Shown: in pieces, positions 34,576 through 41,678 of the stretch | Numbering within the stretch: position 1 is the stretch's first letter | How the letters are laid out: each line of letters begins with the position of its first letter | Source: Maricaulis sp017643475 | Lineage (GTDB): Bacteria; Pseudomonadota; Alphaproteobacteria; Caulobacterales; Maricaulaceae | DNA: 64,000 nucleotides | Assembly: GCF_047123815.1 (NCBI RefSeq) | Contig: NZ_CP138920.1 | Span: forward strand, 2,790,001 to 2,854,000 | Direction of reading: 5' to 3' | Notes under the pieces: generated by a model | Told to the model about the DNA's origin: nothing | What the model saw: the letters and a program-made list of their open reading frames with translations, nothing else | The model's database searches: none | Made by a program: the position numbers and the translations under genes

Positions 34576-34606
34576 TTGCTTCTACAGTGACTGTAGAAAT
34601 TACATT
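34576..34606 (+). promoter_or_regulatory. MerR-type promoter with overlong spacer
   Basis: The -35 TTGCTT (34576-34581) and -10 TACATT (34601-34606) are separated by 19 bp, the elongated spacing typical of MerR-regulated promoters. The spacer holds the perfect dyad CTACAGTGACTGTAG (34582-34596). It points to the cation transporter at 34633 and starts 13 bp from the regulator's own ATG. Confidence 0.85.
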
Positions 34607-34632
34607 CACTGACAGCAAGGGAGACTGATTCC

Positions 34633-35268
34633 ATGGATTGCTGTTCCAACCAGCCCAAATTCGACGGAACATCCAAAGCCTACCGACGCGCCTTGATTGC
34701 CGTGATCGTCATCAACGCGGTCATGTTCTTTGTCGAGGCCGGTGCCGGAGTGGGTTCCGGGTCCGAAGCCCTGAAGGCGGATGCCCTGGATTTCGCGGGC
34801 GATGCTCTGACCTATACGATCAGCCTCGCGGTGATCGGCAGCTCCCTGGCCCTGAGGGCCAAAGCTGCGATGTTCAAGGGCGTCTTCCTTGGCGCGACCG
34901 CCGCAGCGGTACTTGCTATGGCCGTGATTGACGTTTTTGCCGGTGAATTGCCCTCTGCGCCGACCATGGGCTGGATCGGAACCCTGGCGCTTGTGGCCAA
35001 TCTGGTGTCGGTGCTGATCCTGCTGCGCTGGCGCGATGGTGATGCCAATGTCCGCTCGGTCTGGCTGTGCTCTCGCAATGACGCCATCGGCAATGTCGGG
35101 GTGGTGATTGCCGGTTTCCTGGTTTTCGCCCTGCAGTCGCGTTTTCCCGATCTCATCCTCGCCGTGTTGATGGCGGGTCTTTTCCTGCGCTCGGCGGTGA
35201 GCATCATCAAACAGGCAAGAGCGGAAATGGCCGAGGAGGCCGTGTCGAACCGTTGCGGTGCGACCTAG
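34633..35268 (+). CDS. Short CDF-type cation exporter
   Basis: This 211-residue membrane protein of the cation-diffusion-facilitator family exports divalent metal from the cytoplasm by proton exchange. It has five to six hydrophobic segments. The TM2 metal site is ADALDFAGDALTY (D-x3-D), and the TM5 site is NDAIGN, in place of the usual HDxxxD. The cytosolic C-terminal domain is missing, as in the short regulator-linked subgroup. The N-terminus MDCCSNQP offers an extra cysteine pair. Context with the divergent MerR regulator supports metal resistance. Confidence 0.87.
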   Translation: MDCCSNQPKFDGTSKAYRRALIAVIVINAVMFFVEAGAGVGSGSEALKADALDFAGDALTYTISLAVIGSSLALRAKAAMFKGVFLGATAAAVLAMAVIDVFAGELPSAPTMGWIGTLALVANLVSVLILLRWRDGDANVRSVWLCSRNDAIGNVGVVIAGFLVFALQSRFPDLILAVLMAGLFLRSAVSIIKQARAEMAEEAVSNRCGAT

Positions 35269-35924
35269 CTGGCGCGAACGCCCGCGGCCTGATTGTTCAC
35301 ACACCCGTTCAGCTGGGTGCGGCAGTCGAGGAGATAGTCCGGCGCGTTGTCGGAGAGTATCTGCGGGGTTGCGAACCCCCAGTCGACAGCTGCCGCCGAA
35401 CATCCGGCTTCGCGGGCAGCCTCGATGTCGCGGACTTCGTCGCCGACACACAGGGTGCGTTCGGCCGTGGTGCCGGCTTTCTTGATGACCTTGCGGAAGA
35501 CGGGCGCCTTGCCAAACAGGGCGGCGCCGCAGGCGAACTGGCTGAAGAGGGCGGTCAATTCAGGTCCGAGAACTTCCTTGACGGCGACTTCGCCATTGGA
35601 GCTGACCACGGCGAGCGTGACGCCCTGAGCATGCAAGGCATGCAGGGCATCGGAAATACCGTCAAAGAGGTGGATCTTGTCGACATTCTCCGCGGCCCGG
35701 GCGCGGACATCTGCGGCGATGAAGGGCAGTTTCCACGCCGGGATCTGAAGCTCGTCCATGATCGCCTTGGGCGCTAGACCACGCAGCCGTTCGGCCTTTT
35801 CCTCACAGATCGGCGGCAGGCCGTGCTTGTCGACCACGTCAGCTAGTGCCGTGCGGAACCAGGTCAGGCTGTCGGCCAGAGTGCCGTCAAAGTCGAATAT
35901 CACCAGGTCATAACGTCGAGTCAC
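35265..35924 (-). CDS. HAD-family phosphatase
   Basis: A 219-residue HAD-superfamily hydrolase of the phosphoglycolate phosphatase-like group. Motif I is FDFDGTLADS with the nucleophile Asp, motif II is VVSSNGEV, and motif III/IV is ERTLCVGDEVRDIEAA; a helical cap spans residues 20-85. The substrate is unknown; phosphoglycolate phosphatase and PpaX-type pyrophosphatase are both possible. It overlaps the 3' end of the cation transporter by 4 bp (convergent). Confidence 0.87.
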   Translation of the reverse strand: MTRRYDLVIFDFDGTLADSLTWFRTALADVVDKHGLPPICEEKAERLRGLAPKAIMDELQIPAWKLPFIAADVRARAAENVDKIHLFDGISDALHALHAQGVTLAVVSSNGEVAVKEVLGPELTALFSQFACGAALFGKAPVFRKVIKKAGTTAERTLCVGDEVRDIEAAREAGCSAAAVDWGFATPQILSDNAPDYLLDCRTQLNGCVNNQAAGVRAS

Positions 35925-35944
35925 GAATCGGCCCCGTTGCCGCA

Positions 35945-35977
35945 GATAACGAAGAGGCCGGTTTTTAGACCGGCCTC
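35945..35977 (-). terminator. Intrinsic terminator of alanine dehydrogenase
   Basis: The stem GAGGCCGGT / ACCGGCCTC (35954-35977) with a six-base loop is followed on the minus strand by TTCGTTATC. It lies 36 bp past the ald stop. The T tract is short, so termination may be moderate. Confidence 0.7.
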
Positions 35978-36012
35978 GTAACGCTTTTATGATTCTCTTG
36001 CGCGTTGCACCC

Positions 36013-37131
36013 CTAAATCGAGGTCAGCCATTCTGGTTTGACGTAGGGTAGGTCGAGATCGTCAGCGACGGACTTGTAGGTGATCTCGCCGCCAGCGACG
36101 TTCAGGCCTCGGGCCAGGTTGGCGTCGTCATTGAGCGCTTTCTCGACACCCTTGTTCGCGATCGCGATGGCGAAGGGAAGGGTGGCGTTGTTCAGCGCGA
36201 AGGCAGAGGTGCGCGCATAGGCGCCCGGCATGTTGGCGACACAGTAGTGAACGACACCGTCGACGACATAGGTCGGATCGTCATGCGTGGTGGCCTTGGA
36301 GGTCTCGAAACAACCACCCTGGTCGATAGCGATGTCAACCAGAACCGCGCCGTCCTTCATATTGGCCAGCATGGCCTTGGAGACCAGCTTCGGTGCAGCT
36401 GCGCCCGGGATCAGAACCGCGCCGATGACGACATCGGCTTCACGCACGGCCGCGTCGAGTGCAGCCTGGGTGGAGTAGGCGGTTTTCACGGCACCGGCAA
36501 ACTGGACGTCGAGCTCGGCCAGGCGGGCGTTGGAGCGGTCAAAGACCGTGACGTCGGCGCGCGCACCGATCGCCATTTCTGCCGCGTGCGTTCCGGCTAC
36601 ACCGCCACCGATGATGACGACCTTGGCCGGCAGGACGCCCGGTACGCCACCGAGCATCAGGCCGAGACCGCCCTGGGCCTTCTGCAGGCAATGCGCAGCG
36701 ACAGAGACGGACATACGACCGGCAACCTGTGACATCGGGGTGAGCAGGGGCAGGCGGCCCTCATTGTCCGTTACGGTCTCATAGGCGATCGCCGTGCAGC
36801 CGGACTTGCGCAGGCCTTCTGCCTGGACCGGATCGGGTGCCAGGTGGAGATAAGTGTAGAGGATGTGGTGCGGCTTGAGCATCGCCGTTTCGACCGGCTG
36901 GGGCTCTTTAACCTTGACGATCATCTCTGCGGCTTCGAACACGGCAGCAGCGTCCGGCAGGATGGAGGCTCCCGCATCCACATAGTCCTGGTCCGAGCAG
37001 CCAATGCCCAGGCCTGCGGTGGTTTCAACAACAACCTCGTGACCATGGCCGACCAGTTCGGCGACCGAATTTGGCGTCAGGCCGACACGATATTCACGAA
37101 CCTTGATTTCCTTGGGAACACCGATGCGCAT
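36013..37131 (-). CDS. ald: Alanine dehydrogenase
   Basis: A 372-residue NAD-dependent alanine dehydrogenase interconverting alanine with pyruvate and ammonia. The start MRIGVPKEIKVREYRVGLTP is classic, IVKVKEPQP holds the catalytic lysine, LHLAPDP the catalytic histidine, and VVIIGGGVAGTHAAEMA the Rossmann loop. The length matches the family (371-374). ATG at 37131 is chosen on homology, since upstream codons show no similarity. The divergent Lrp/AsnC-type gene at 37317 is the likely alanine-responsive activator, as in AldR/ald pairs. Confidence 0.96.
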   Translation of the reverse strand: MRIGVPKEIKVREYRVGLTPNSVAELVGHGHEVVVETTAGLGIGCSDQDYVDAGASILPDAAAVFEAAEMIVKVKEPQPVETAMLKPHHILYTYLHLAPDPVQAEGLRKSGCTAIAYETVTDNEGRLPLLTPMSQVAGRMSVSVAAHCLQKAQGGLGLMLGGVPGVLPAKVVIIGGGVAGTHAAEMAIGARADVTVFDRSNARLAELDVQFAGAVKTAYSTQAALDAAVREADVVIGAVLIPGAAAPKLVSKAMLANMKDGAVLVDIAIDQGGCFETSKATTHDDPTYVVDGVVHYCVANMPGAYARTSAFALNNATLPFAIAIANKGVEKALNDDANLARGLNVAGGEITYKSVADDLDLPYVKPEWLTSI

Positions 37132-37316
37132 GATTTTCTCCCGCTCTCTTTCTTCATTCCGGCTGGATCTGCGAAATTGTGCAAATAACCGGGCCGATTT
37201 CGAAATATTTTGACTTTCTGACGAGTGTGGGCGAAGAATGCTGCGCACATCTCAAATTTGGCGGTGAGATATACGAAAATCACTGTCTTTGCCAGCAAGT
37301 TTTCTCCGAGGGTCTA
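37132..37316. promoter_or_regulatory. Divergent ald / lrp-type control region
   Basis: A 185-bp intergenic region with both genes pointing outward. It contains AT-rich tracts (GATTTCGAAATATTTTGAC at 37196-37214) expected of Lrp-type binding sites. No single operator can be fixed by eye. Confidence 0.45.
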
Positions 37317-37793
37317 ATGCGCCTTGATGCCGTTGATATCGCCATTCTCAACCAGCTTCAGATGGATGGTCGCCTGACCAATGCTGAGCTGGCGGAGCGC
37401 GCCGGCCTTTCACCCTCGGCCTGCCATCGCCGCGTGAAGGCTCTGGAGGCGAGCGGGGTGATTGATCGTTATGTGGCGATTCTGTCGTCGGAAGCGCTGG
37501 GGCGCGGTATCACGGTTTACGTCCAGGTGACGCTCGACAATCAGAAGCGCGATACGCTGCAGGGTTTTGAAGATGCCGTCGAAGACGTGCCCGAGGTGAT
37601 GGAATGTTACCTGATGAGCGGCGAGGCGGATTATCTGGTGCGTGTTCTGGTGCGTGACGCGAATGATTATGAACGTGTGCACCGCGAAGTCCTGTCAGCC
37701 TTGCCGGGGGTGGCGCGCCTGCATTCCAGCTTCACCATCCGCCAGGTCTTCTCGCGCACGCAGGTGCCGGTGGCCGAGGGAACGGAAGTCTAG
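37317..37793 (+). CDS. Lrp/AsnC-family regulator, probable AldR
   Basis: A 158-residue Lrp/AsnC-type regulator with an HTH at residues 1-55 (LDAVDIAILNQLQMDGRLTN, AELAERAGLSPSACHRRV) and a RAM effector-binding domain at 65-145 (VQVTLDNQKRDTLQGFEDAV, CYLMSGEADYLVRV). Divergent placement with ald suggests it senses alanine and activates ald; this is inference from known pairs. ATG at 37317 has GAGG nearby and gives the standard N-terminus. Confidence 0.9.
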   Translation: MRLDAVDIAILNQLQMDGRLTNAELAERAGLSPSACHRRVKALEASGVIDRYVAILSSEALGRGITVYVQVTLDNQKRDTLQGFEDAVEDVPEVMECYLMSGEADYLVRVLVRDANDYERVHREVLSALPGVARLHSSFTIRQVFSRTQVPVAEGTEV

Positions 37794-37795
37794 TT

Positions 37796-38161
37796 GTGGC
37801 GCGTCGATCCTCCCCGTTTCGTCTAGAGCTGAGCGATGAGCGAATAAAGAAATTTAAGCGCGGCTTTTTCCGACGTTGGAAACAGATTGCCGAACTGCCG
37901 GTTGCTGAAATTCGGCGGATCGATGTCGAAGTCGTCGACGCCCATACATATGATTCCGTCTTTCTGGCTTTCACGGGATCGGAACGCACCATTCGGGTGG
38001 AAGAAGACGATGAAGGTTTCGACGTACTTGCCGCGTGGATGGACGGTCAATACGACCTCCTCGATCCCGAGTGGCGCGAGACCGTGGATGCGTACATCTG
38101 TGCGAACCCTCTGAAGGGTATGTTCGCGACACTCTGGCTCGACGAGGGAACCGAGGTCTGA
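37796..38161 (+). CDS. Unknown soluble protein after the Lrp-type gene
   Basis: A 121-residue protein of unknown function, starting with GTG 2 bp after the regulator's stop, so probably translated with it. The N-terminus is basic (LSDERIKKFKRGFFRRW) and the rest acidic with aromatic residues (DDEGFDVLAAWMDGQYDLLD). It has no signal or membrane segment. No family is recognised. Confidence 0.6.
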   Translation: MARRSSPFRLELSDERIKKFKRGFFRRWKQIAELPVAEIRRIDVEVVDAHTYDSVFLAFTGSERTIRVEEDDEGFDVLAAWMDGQYDLLDPEWRETVDAYICANPLKGMFATLWLDEGTEV

Positions 38162-38251
38162 CTGCGGATAGTCAGTTTTTCCGAAATCGTCGGTAATCAA
38201 ATGCCGAGCGCAAGATATCTTCCTCATCGAACATGAATTGAGGAGGCCGAC

Positions 38252-38569
38252 ATGACGGACCTGACCATCACGCTGGAAGAAGACGGTAACAAGGGGCGCT
38301 ATGTGGCGCGGCTGCCGGGCAGCGCGGAAGAGGCCGAGATGACCTATTCGCGCATCAGCCCCAGCCGCATCATTGTCGATCACACCGGCGTACCGGACGC
38401 CTTCAAGGGCATGGGCGTGGGCAAGGCGTTGGCGCTTCATATCATTTCCGAAGCCCGGACGAGGGGTTTCACCATCGTCCCGCTGTGTCCCTTCCTGAAA
38501 GCCCAGGCGGATCGCAATCCCGACTGGGGAGATGTGATCGAGGGCATGGCCGCACCGGCCGGAGGCTGA
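38252..38569 (+). CDS. Small GNAT-type acetyltransferase (YjdJ-like)
   Basis: A 105-residue minimal GNAT domain of the Acetyltransf_CG type. The acetyl-CoA loop is PDAFKGMGVGKALALH (R/Q-x2-G-x-G/A variant), preceded by IIVDHTGV, with IVPLCPFLKAQADRNPDW as the family C-terminal block. The substrate is unknown. ATG at 38252 follows AGGAGG. queF follows in the same direction 41 bp later. Confidence 0.87.
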   Translation: MTDLTITLEEDGNKGRYVARLPGSAEEAEMTYSRISPSRIIVDHTGVPDAFKGMGVGKALALHIISEARTRGFTIVPLCPFLKAQADRNPDWGDVIEGMAAPAGG

Positions 38570-38610
38570 AGGGCTTGCCCTCGGGCCGAGGGAGGGCTAA
38601 CTCCCCGGCC

Positions 38611-39072
38611 ATGACTGATGATCGCTACACTGTTCTGGGCCAGCTGGGCTCGGACACCCCGCTCCCCAACTCGCCGGAAGAGGCCGAGCTGGAGCGTGTC
38701 GCCAATCCGTGTGATGCGGATTACATGATCCGCTTCGCCTGTCCGGAATTCACCTCGATCTGTCCGGTGACCGGCGCTCCGGACTTTGCCCATCTGGTGA
38801 TCGACTATGTACCGCAGGACTGGATCGTCGAATCCAAGTCGCTCAAACTCTTTCTTGGCTCCTTCCGCAATCACGGTGCCTTCCACGAGGCCTGCACAAC
38901 CATGATCGGCCAGCGTCTGGTCAAGGAGCTCGACCCGAAATGGTTGCGTATCGGCGGCTATTGGTATCCGCGCGGCGGCATCCCGATTGATGTCTTCTTC
39001 GCGACGGGCGAACCACCCAAGGGCGTCTGGATCCCCGACCAGGGCGTCGCGCCCTATCGTGGACGCGGCTAG
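38611..39072 (+). CDS. queF: NADPH-dependent preQ0 reductase
   Basis: A 153-residue unimodular QueF that reduces 7-cyano-7-deazaguanine (preQ0) to preQ1 for queuosine in tRNA. The thioimide-forming cysteine and the general acid lie in FTSICPVTGAPDFAHL, and the QueF motif is ESKSLKLFLGSFRNHGAFHE. It is related to GTP cyclohydrolase I but lacks its zinc site. ATG at 38611 is chosen for family alignment. Other queuosine genes are not in the window. It overlaps the convergent nitroreductase gene by 4 bp. Confidence 0.95.
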   Translation: MTDDRYTVLGQLGSDTPLPNSPEEAELERVANPCDADYMIRFACPEFTSICPVTGAPDFAHLVIDYVPQDWIVESKSLKLFLGSFRNHGAFHEACTTMIGQRLVKELDPKWLRIGGYWYPRGGIPIDVFFATGEPPKGVWIPDQGVAPYRGRG

Positions 39073-39695
39073 GCTTTCCAGCGGCCGATATGAGCGGTGG
39101 GACGTTTGCGTTCCACCGGTTCATCCCTTGCGGTGCCGATGTAGATGAAGCCGGCTATGCGTTCGCCTGAACGCAGGCCCAGCATGTCCTTCACATCATG
39201 GTCGAAGGCGTACCATTCCGTCAGCCATTGCGCGCCGAAGCCCATGGCCGAGGCGCCGATCAGCAAGTTCTGGCAGGCTGCGCCTGCGGACAATTCCTGC
39301 TCCCAAACCGGGATGGCATGCTTTTCGGTGACGCAGGAAATCACGGCGATGACCAGCGGTGCACGATTGAAGCGATTGCGCTCTAAATCCACCTGCTCCG
39401 GCGTGGCATCGCCATTCTTGGCTGACCAGATCTTGCCGAGCACATTGCCAAAACTTGCCCGAGCCTCATGTTCAAACAGGATGAACCGCCAAGGTGCCAG
39501 CTTGCCGTGATCGGGAACACGAGCCGCTATACCAAGCAGATGGCGGATCTGGGCTTCATCGGGGCCCGGTTCGCTCAGGCCGATGGCAGGGGTGGATCGG
39601 CGGCGCGTCAGCAATTCCAACGCATCGTCGGATTTGTGTGATGGGGCGAGTCGCTCACCAGGCTGGGGAAAATCAGGCAGGTTGATCTCATTCAT
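39069..39695 (-). CDS. Nitroreductase-family flavoprotein
   Basis: A 208-residue FMN oxidoreductase of the nitroreductase family, YdjA-like in length and pattern. FMN-contact blocks are RRSTPAIGL near residue 33, RVPDHGKLAPWRFILFE, and the C-terminal IAGFIYIGTARDEP. It probably reduces nitroaromatic, quinone or similar compounds with NAD(P)H. No partner gene decides the substrate. The start is the first ATG in frame. Confidence 0.88.
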   Translation of the reverse strand: MNEINLPDFPQPGERLAPSHKSDDALELLTRRRSTPAIGLSEPGPDEAQIRHLLGIAARVPDHGKLAPWRFILFEHEARASFGNVLGKIWSAKNGDATPEQVDLERNRFNRAPLVIAVISCVTEKHAIPVWEQELSAGAACQNLLIGASAMGFGAQWLTEWYAFDHDVKDMLGLRSGERIAGFIYIGTARDEPVERKRPTAHIGRWKA

Positions 39696-39810
39696 TATGA
39701 GGTTTTCTTCCCTAAAATATCAGTGTCTTTGACCAAACACTTGTCAGCTCGTTATATCTTGGAACTGACAACGTTGTGACAAAAGGGCTCCGGGGGGAGT
39801 AGTATTGGGC

Positions 39811-40458
39811 ATGAACGCAGAAATCTCCATCGATGATGACACGCCGGCTGATCGCCGCCGCCGCAAGGTTCGCGAAGCCATCATCGATGCGGCTGAAGCG
39901 ATCTTCTCCAGCGAGGGCGAGCAGGGCATTTCGATGCGTCGCCTGGCTGAGGCGATCGATTACAGCCCCGCCGCCATCTACAAGTATTTTTCGTCCAAGG
40001 ATGACCTGTTCGAGGCTATCCGGGATCTGTTTTTCGAGCGCTTGCTCAAACGAATCCACGAGGCGATGGCCGAGGGCGGCGAGACCAGTCAGCTCTGCGC
40101 GCGCTGTGTGAAGGCCTATATCGAGACCGGTCTGGAAGAGCCCAATCATTATATCATGGCCTTTTCGCCCTCCGCCCGTGTGCAGCCGCATGTGCATTCC
40201 GAGGAGGAGACGGCGTATCAGGCCGAGTCCAAGCTCGTCTCCATGATCGAGAAGGGCATGGCCGAGGGCGCCTTCCGCAAGATGGACCCGCATGTCGCGT
40301 CCAAGTCGGTGTGGGCTAGTCTGCACGGGCTGACCAATTTGATGGTCTGTCTGGACGATTTTCCGTCCGGCATGCCGGGCTCGGAACATGTTACTCGTGA
40401 AGAGGTTATCGACTTCCACACCGATGTGATCATGCGCGGTCTATGCTGTAACGCATAG
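39811..40458 (+). CDS. TetR-family repressor of the RND operon
   Basis: A 215-residue TetR-type regulator with an HTH at residues 15-60 (REAIIDAAEAIFSSEGEQGI, RRLAEAIDYSPAAIYKYF) and a ligand domain after. It is followed at 92 bp by an adaptor and an RND pump in the same direction, and the gap holds a near-perfect inverted repeat. It most likely represses the pump until a drug or metabolite binds. ATG at 39811 is taken; a TTG two codons upstream at 39805 is closer to the GGGGGGAG ribosome site and is possible. Confidence 0.88.
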   Translation: MNAEISIDDDTPADRRRRKVREAIIDAAEAIFSSEGEQGISMRRLAEAIDYSPAAIYKYFSSKDDLFEAIRDLFFERLLKRIHEAMAEGGETSQLCARCVKAYIETGLEEPNHYIMAFSPSARVQPHVHSEEETAYQAESKLVSMIEKGMAEGAFRKMDPHVASKSVWASLHGLTNLMVCLDDFPSGMPGSEHVTREEVIDFHTDVIMRGLCCNA

Positions 40459-40471
40459 TTGCCATGCGCAA

Positions 40472-40494
40472 AAAAGTAAACGTCGTTCACTTTT
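40472..40494. promoter_or_regulatory. Probable TetR operator
   Basis: An inverted repeat of 11-bp arms AAAAGTAAACG and CGTTCACTTTT around a central T, with one mismatch. It lies 57 bp upstream of the adaptor gene and just after the TetR-type gene, the expected place for autoregulated control of the efflux operon. Confidence 0.7.
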
Positions 40495-40550
40495 CAAACC
40501 GGGTTTGAGTTACTATCTATCGTCTCGTATTCTGAGCGAAGGGTAGTCTC

Positions 40551-41678
40551 ATGCTGGCGAAACGATTTCGGGTTGGTGCCGGAACAATGGTCGCTGTTGG
40601 TGCCGTTGTACTGGCGGCGAGCGTATTTGGTGTGTCCGGTTGGCGCGCTGAAGCCAATCTGAGCGAGACCGCGTCGCCGCCCATGCCGGTTTCAGCCTAT
40701 CGAGTTGCCTATGAGGACGCCGCCTTGATCGAGGAGCGTTTCCCGGGCGTGGTCGCTGCTGCACGACAGAGTGCCCTGGGGTTCCAGCAGGGCGGTCGGA
40801 TCGAGGAGATCCTGGTGGATGTTGGCGACCAGGTCCTGGCCGGTCAGCCGTTGGCACGACTGGATACCCGTACGCTTGAGGCGCAGATTGCTGCCGCTGA
40901 CGCGCAGACCCGCGAAGCGGCTGCTCAGACGGCGCTTGCTCGGGATACGCAGGGCCGTCAACAGATACTGCTCGAACGCGGGCACATCTCCCAGCAACGA
41001 TATGACGAGATCGTCACATCGACCGATGCCGCTCGTGCCCGCCAGAACGCTGCTGCCGCATCAGCGGATGCCATGCGTGTCCAGCTCGATCTGGCCGTGA
41101 TTGAGGCGCCGTACGCTGGTGTGATTACGGCACGCAGCAGTGATGAGGGGGCTATCGCCGCGCCGGGAACACCGGTCCTCGAGCTGGTGGAAACGAGTGC
41201 GCGCGAAGTGCGGATCGGCCTTCCGGCAGCTGTGATCGGCACGCTGGAGAATGGGCAAATCTACCGTTTTGAAGGAGAAAGCGGGGAGTTCTCCGCCGTT
41301 TTCCGTTCCAACACCGGACTGATGGATCGCCAAACCCGCACGGTTTCAGCGGTGTTCGACATCGCTCCGGACCAGCCGGTCATTATCGGTGAAATTGCAC
41401 GATTGGTTGTTGAGACGCCGGTTGGAACCGATGGATTCTGGGTGCCCACAGATGCCCTCGCGGAGAGCCGCCGCGGGCTGTGGTCCGTTTTCATCTTGCA
41501 GCCGGAAGCAGATGAATACCGGCTGGAAGCCCGCATTGTGGAAACTGTTCGTGTGGAAGCAGAGCGCGTGTTTGTGCGCGGGGCTGTCGATGATGGCGAA
41601 TACATCCTGGCAGCCGGTCTCCAGCGCGTAACCGCGGGTCAGCTGGTGGCCCTGCAGACGGGCGCGGAGGCTGAATAA
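40551..41678 (+). CDS. RND efflux periplasmic adaptor
   Basis: A 375-residue membrane-fusion protein of an RND pump. An N-terminal membrane segment (GTMVAVGAVVLAASVFGV) anchors it. A biotinyl-lipoyl-like half-motif (GFQQGGRIEEILVDVGDQVL), a helical hairpin over residues 100-175 rich in alanine and glutamine, the second half-motif (IEAPYAGVITARSSDEGAIA) and beta-barrel domains follow. It links the pump to an outer-membrane channel whose gene is not in the window. Its TAA overlaps the pump's ATG by one base, so translation is coupled. Confidence 0.92.
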   Translation: MLAKRFRVGAGTMVAVGAVVLAASVFGVSGWRAEANLSETASPPMPVSAYRVAYEDAALIEERFPGVVAAARQSALGFQQGGRIEEILVDVGDQVLAGQPLARLDTRTLEAQIAAADAQTREAAAQTALARDTQGRQQILLERGHISQQRYDEIVTSTDAARARQNAAAASADAMRVQLDLAVIEAPYAGVITARSSDEGAIAAPGTPVLELVETSAREVRIGLPAAVIGTLENGQIYRFEGESGEFSAVFRSNTGLMDRQTRTVSAVFDIAPDQPVIIGEIARLVVETPVGTDGFWVPTDALAESRRGLWSVFILQPEADEYRLEARIVETVRVEAERVFVRGAVDDGEYILAAGLQRVTAGQLVALQTGAEAE

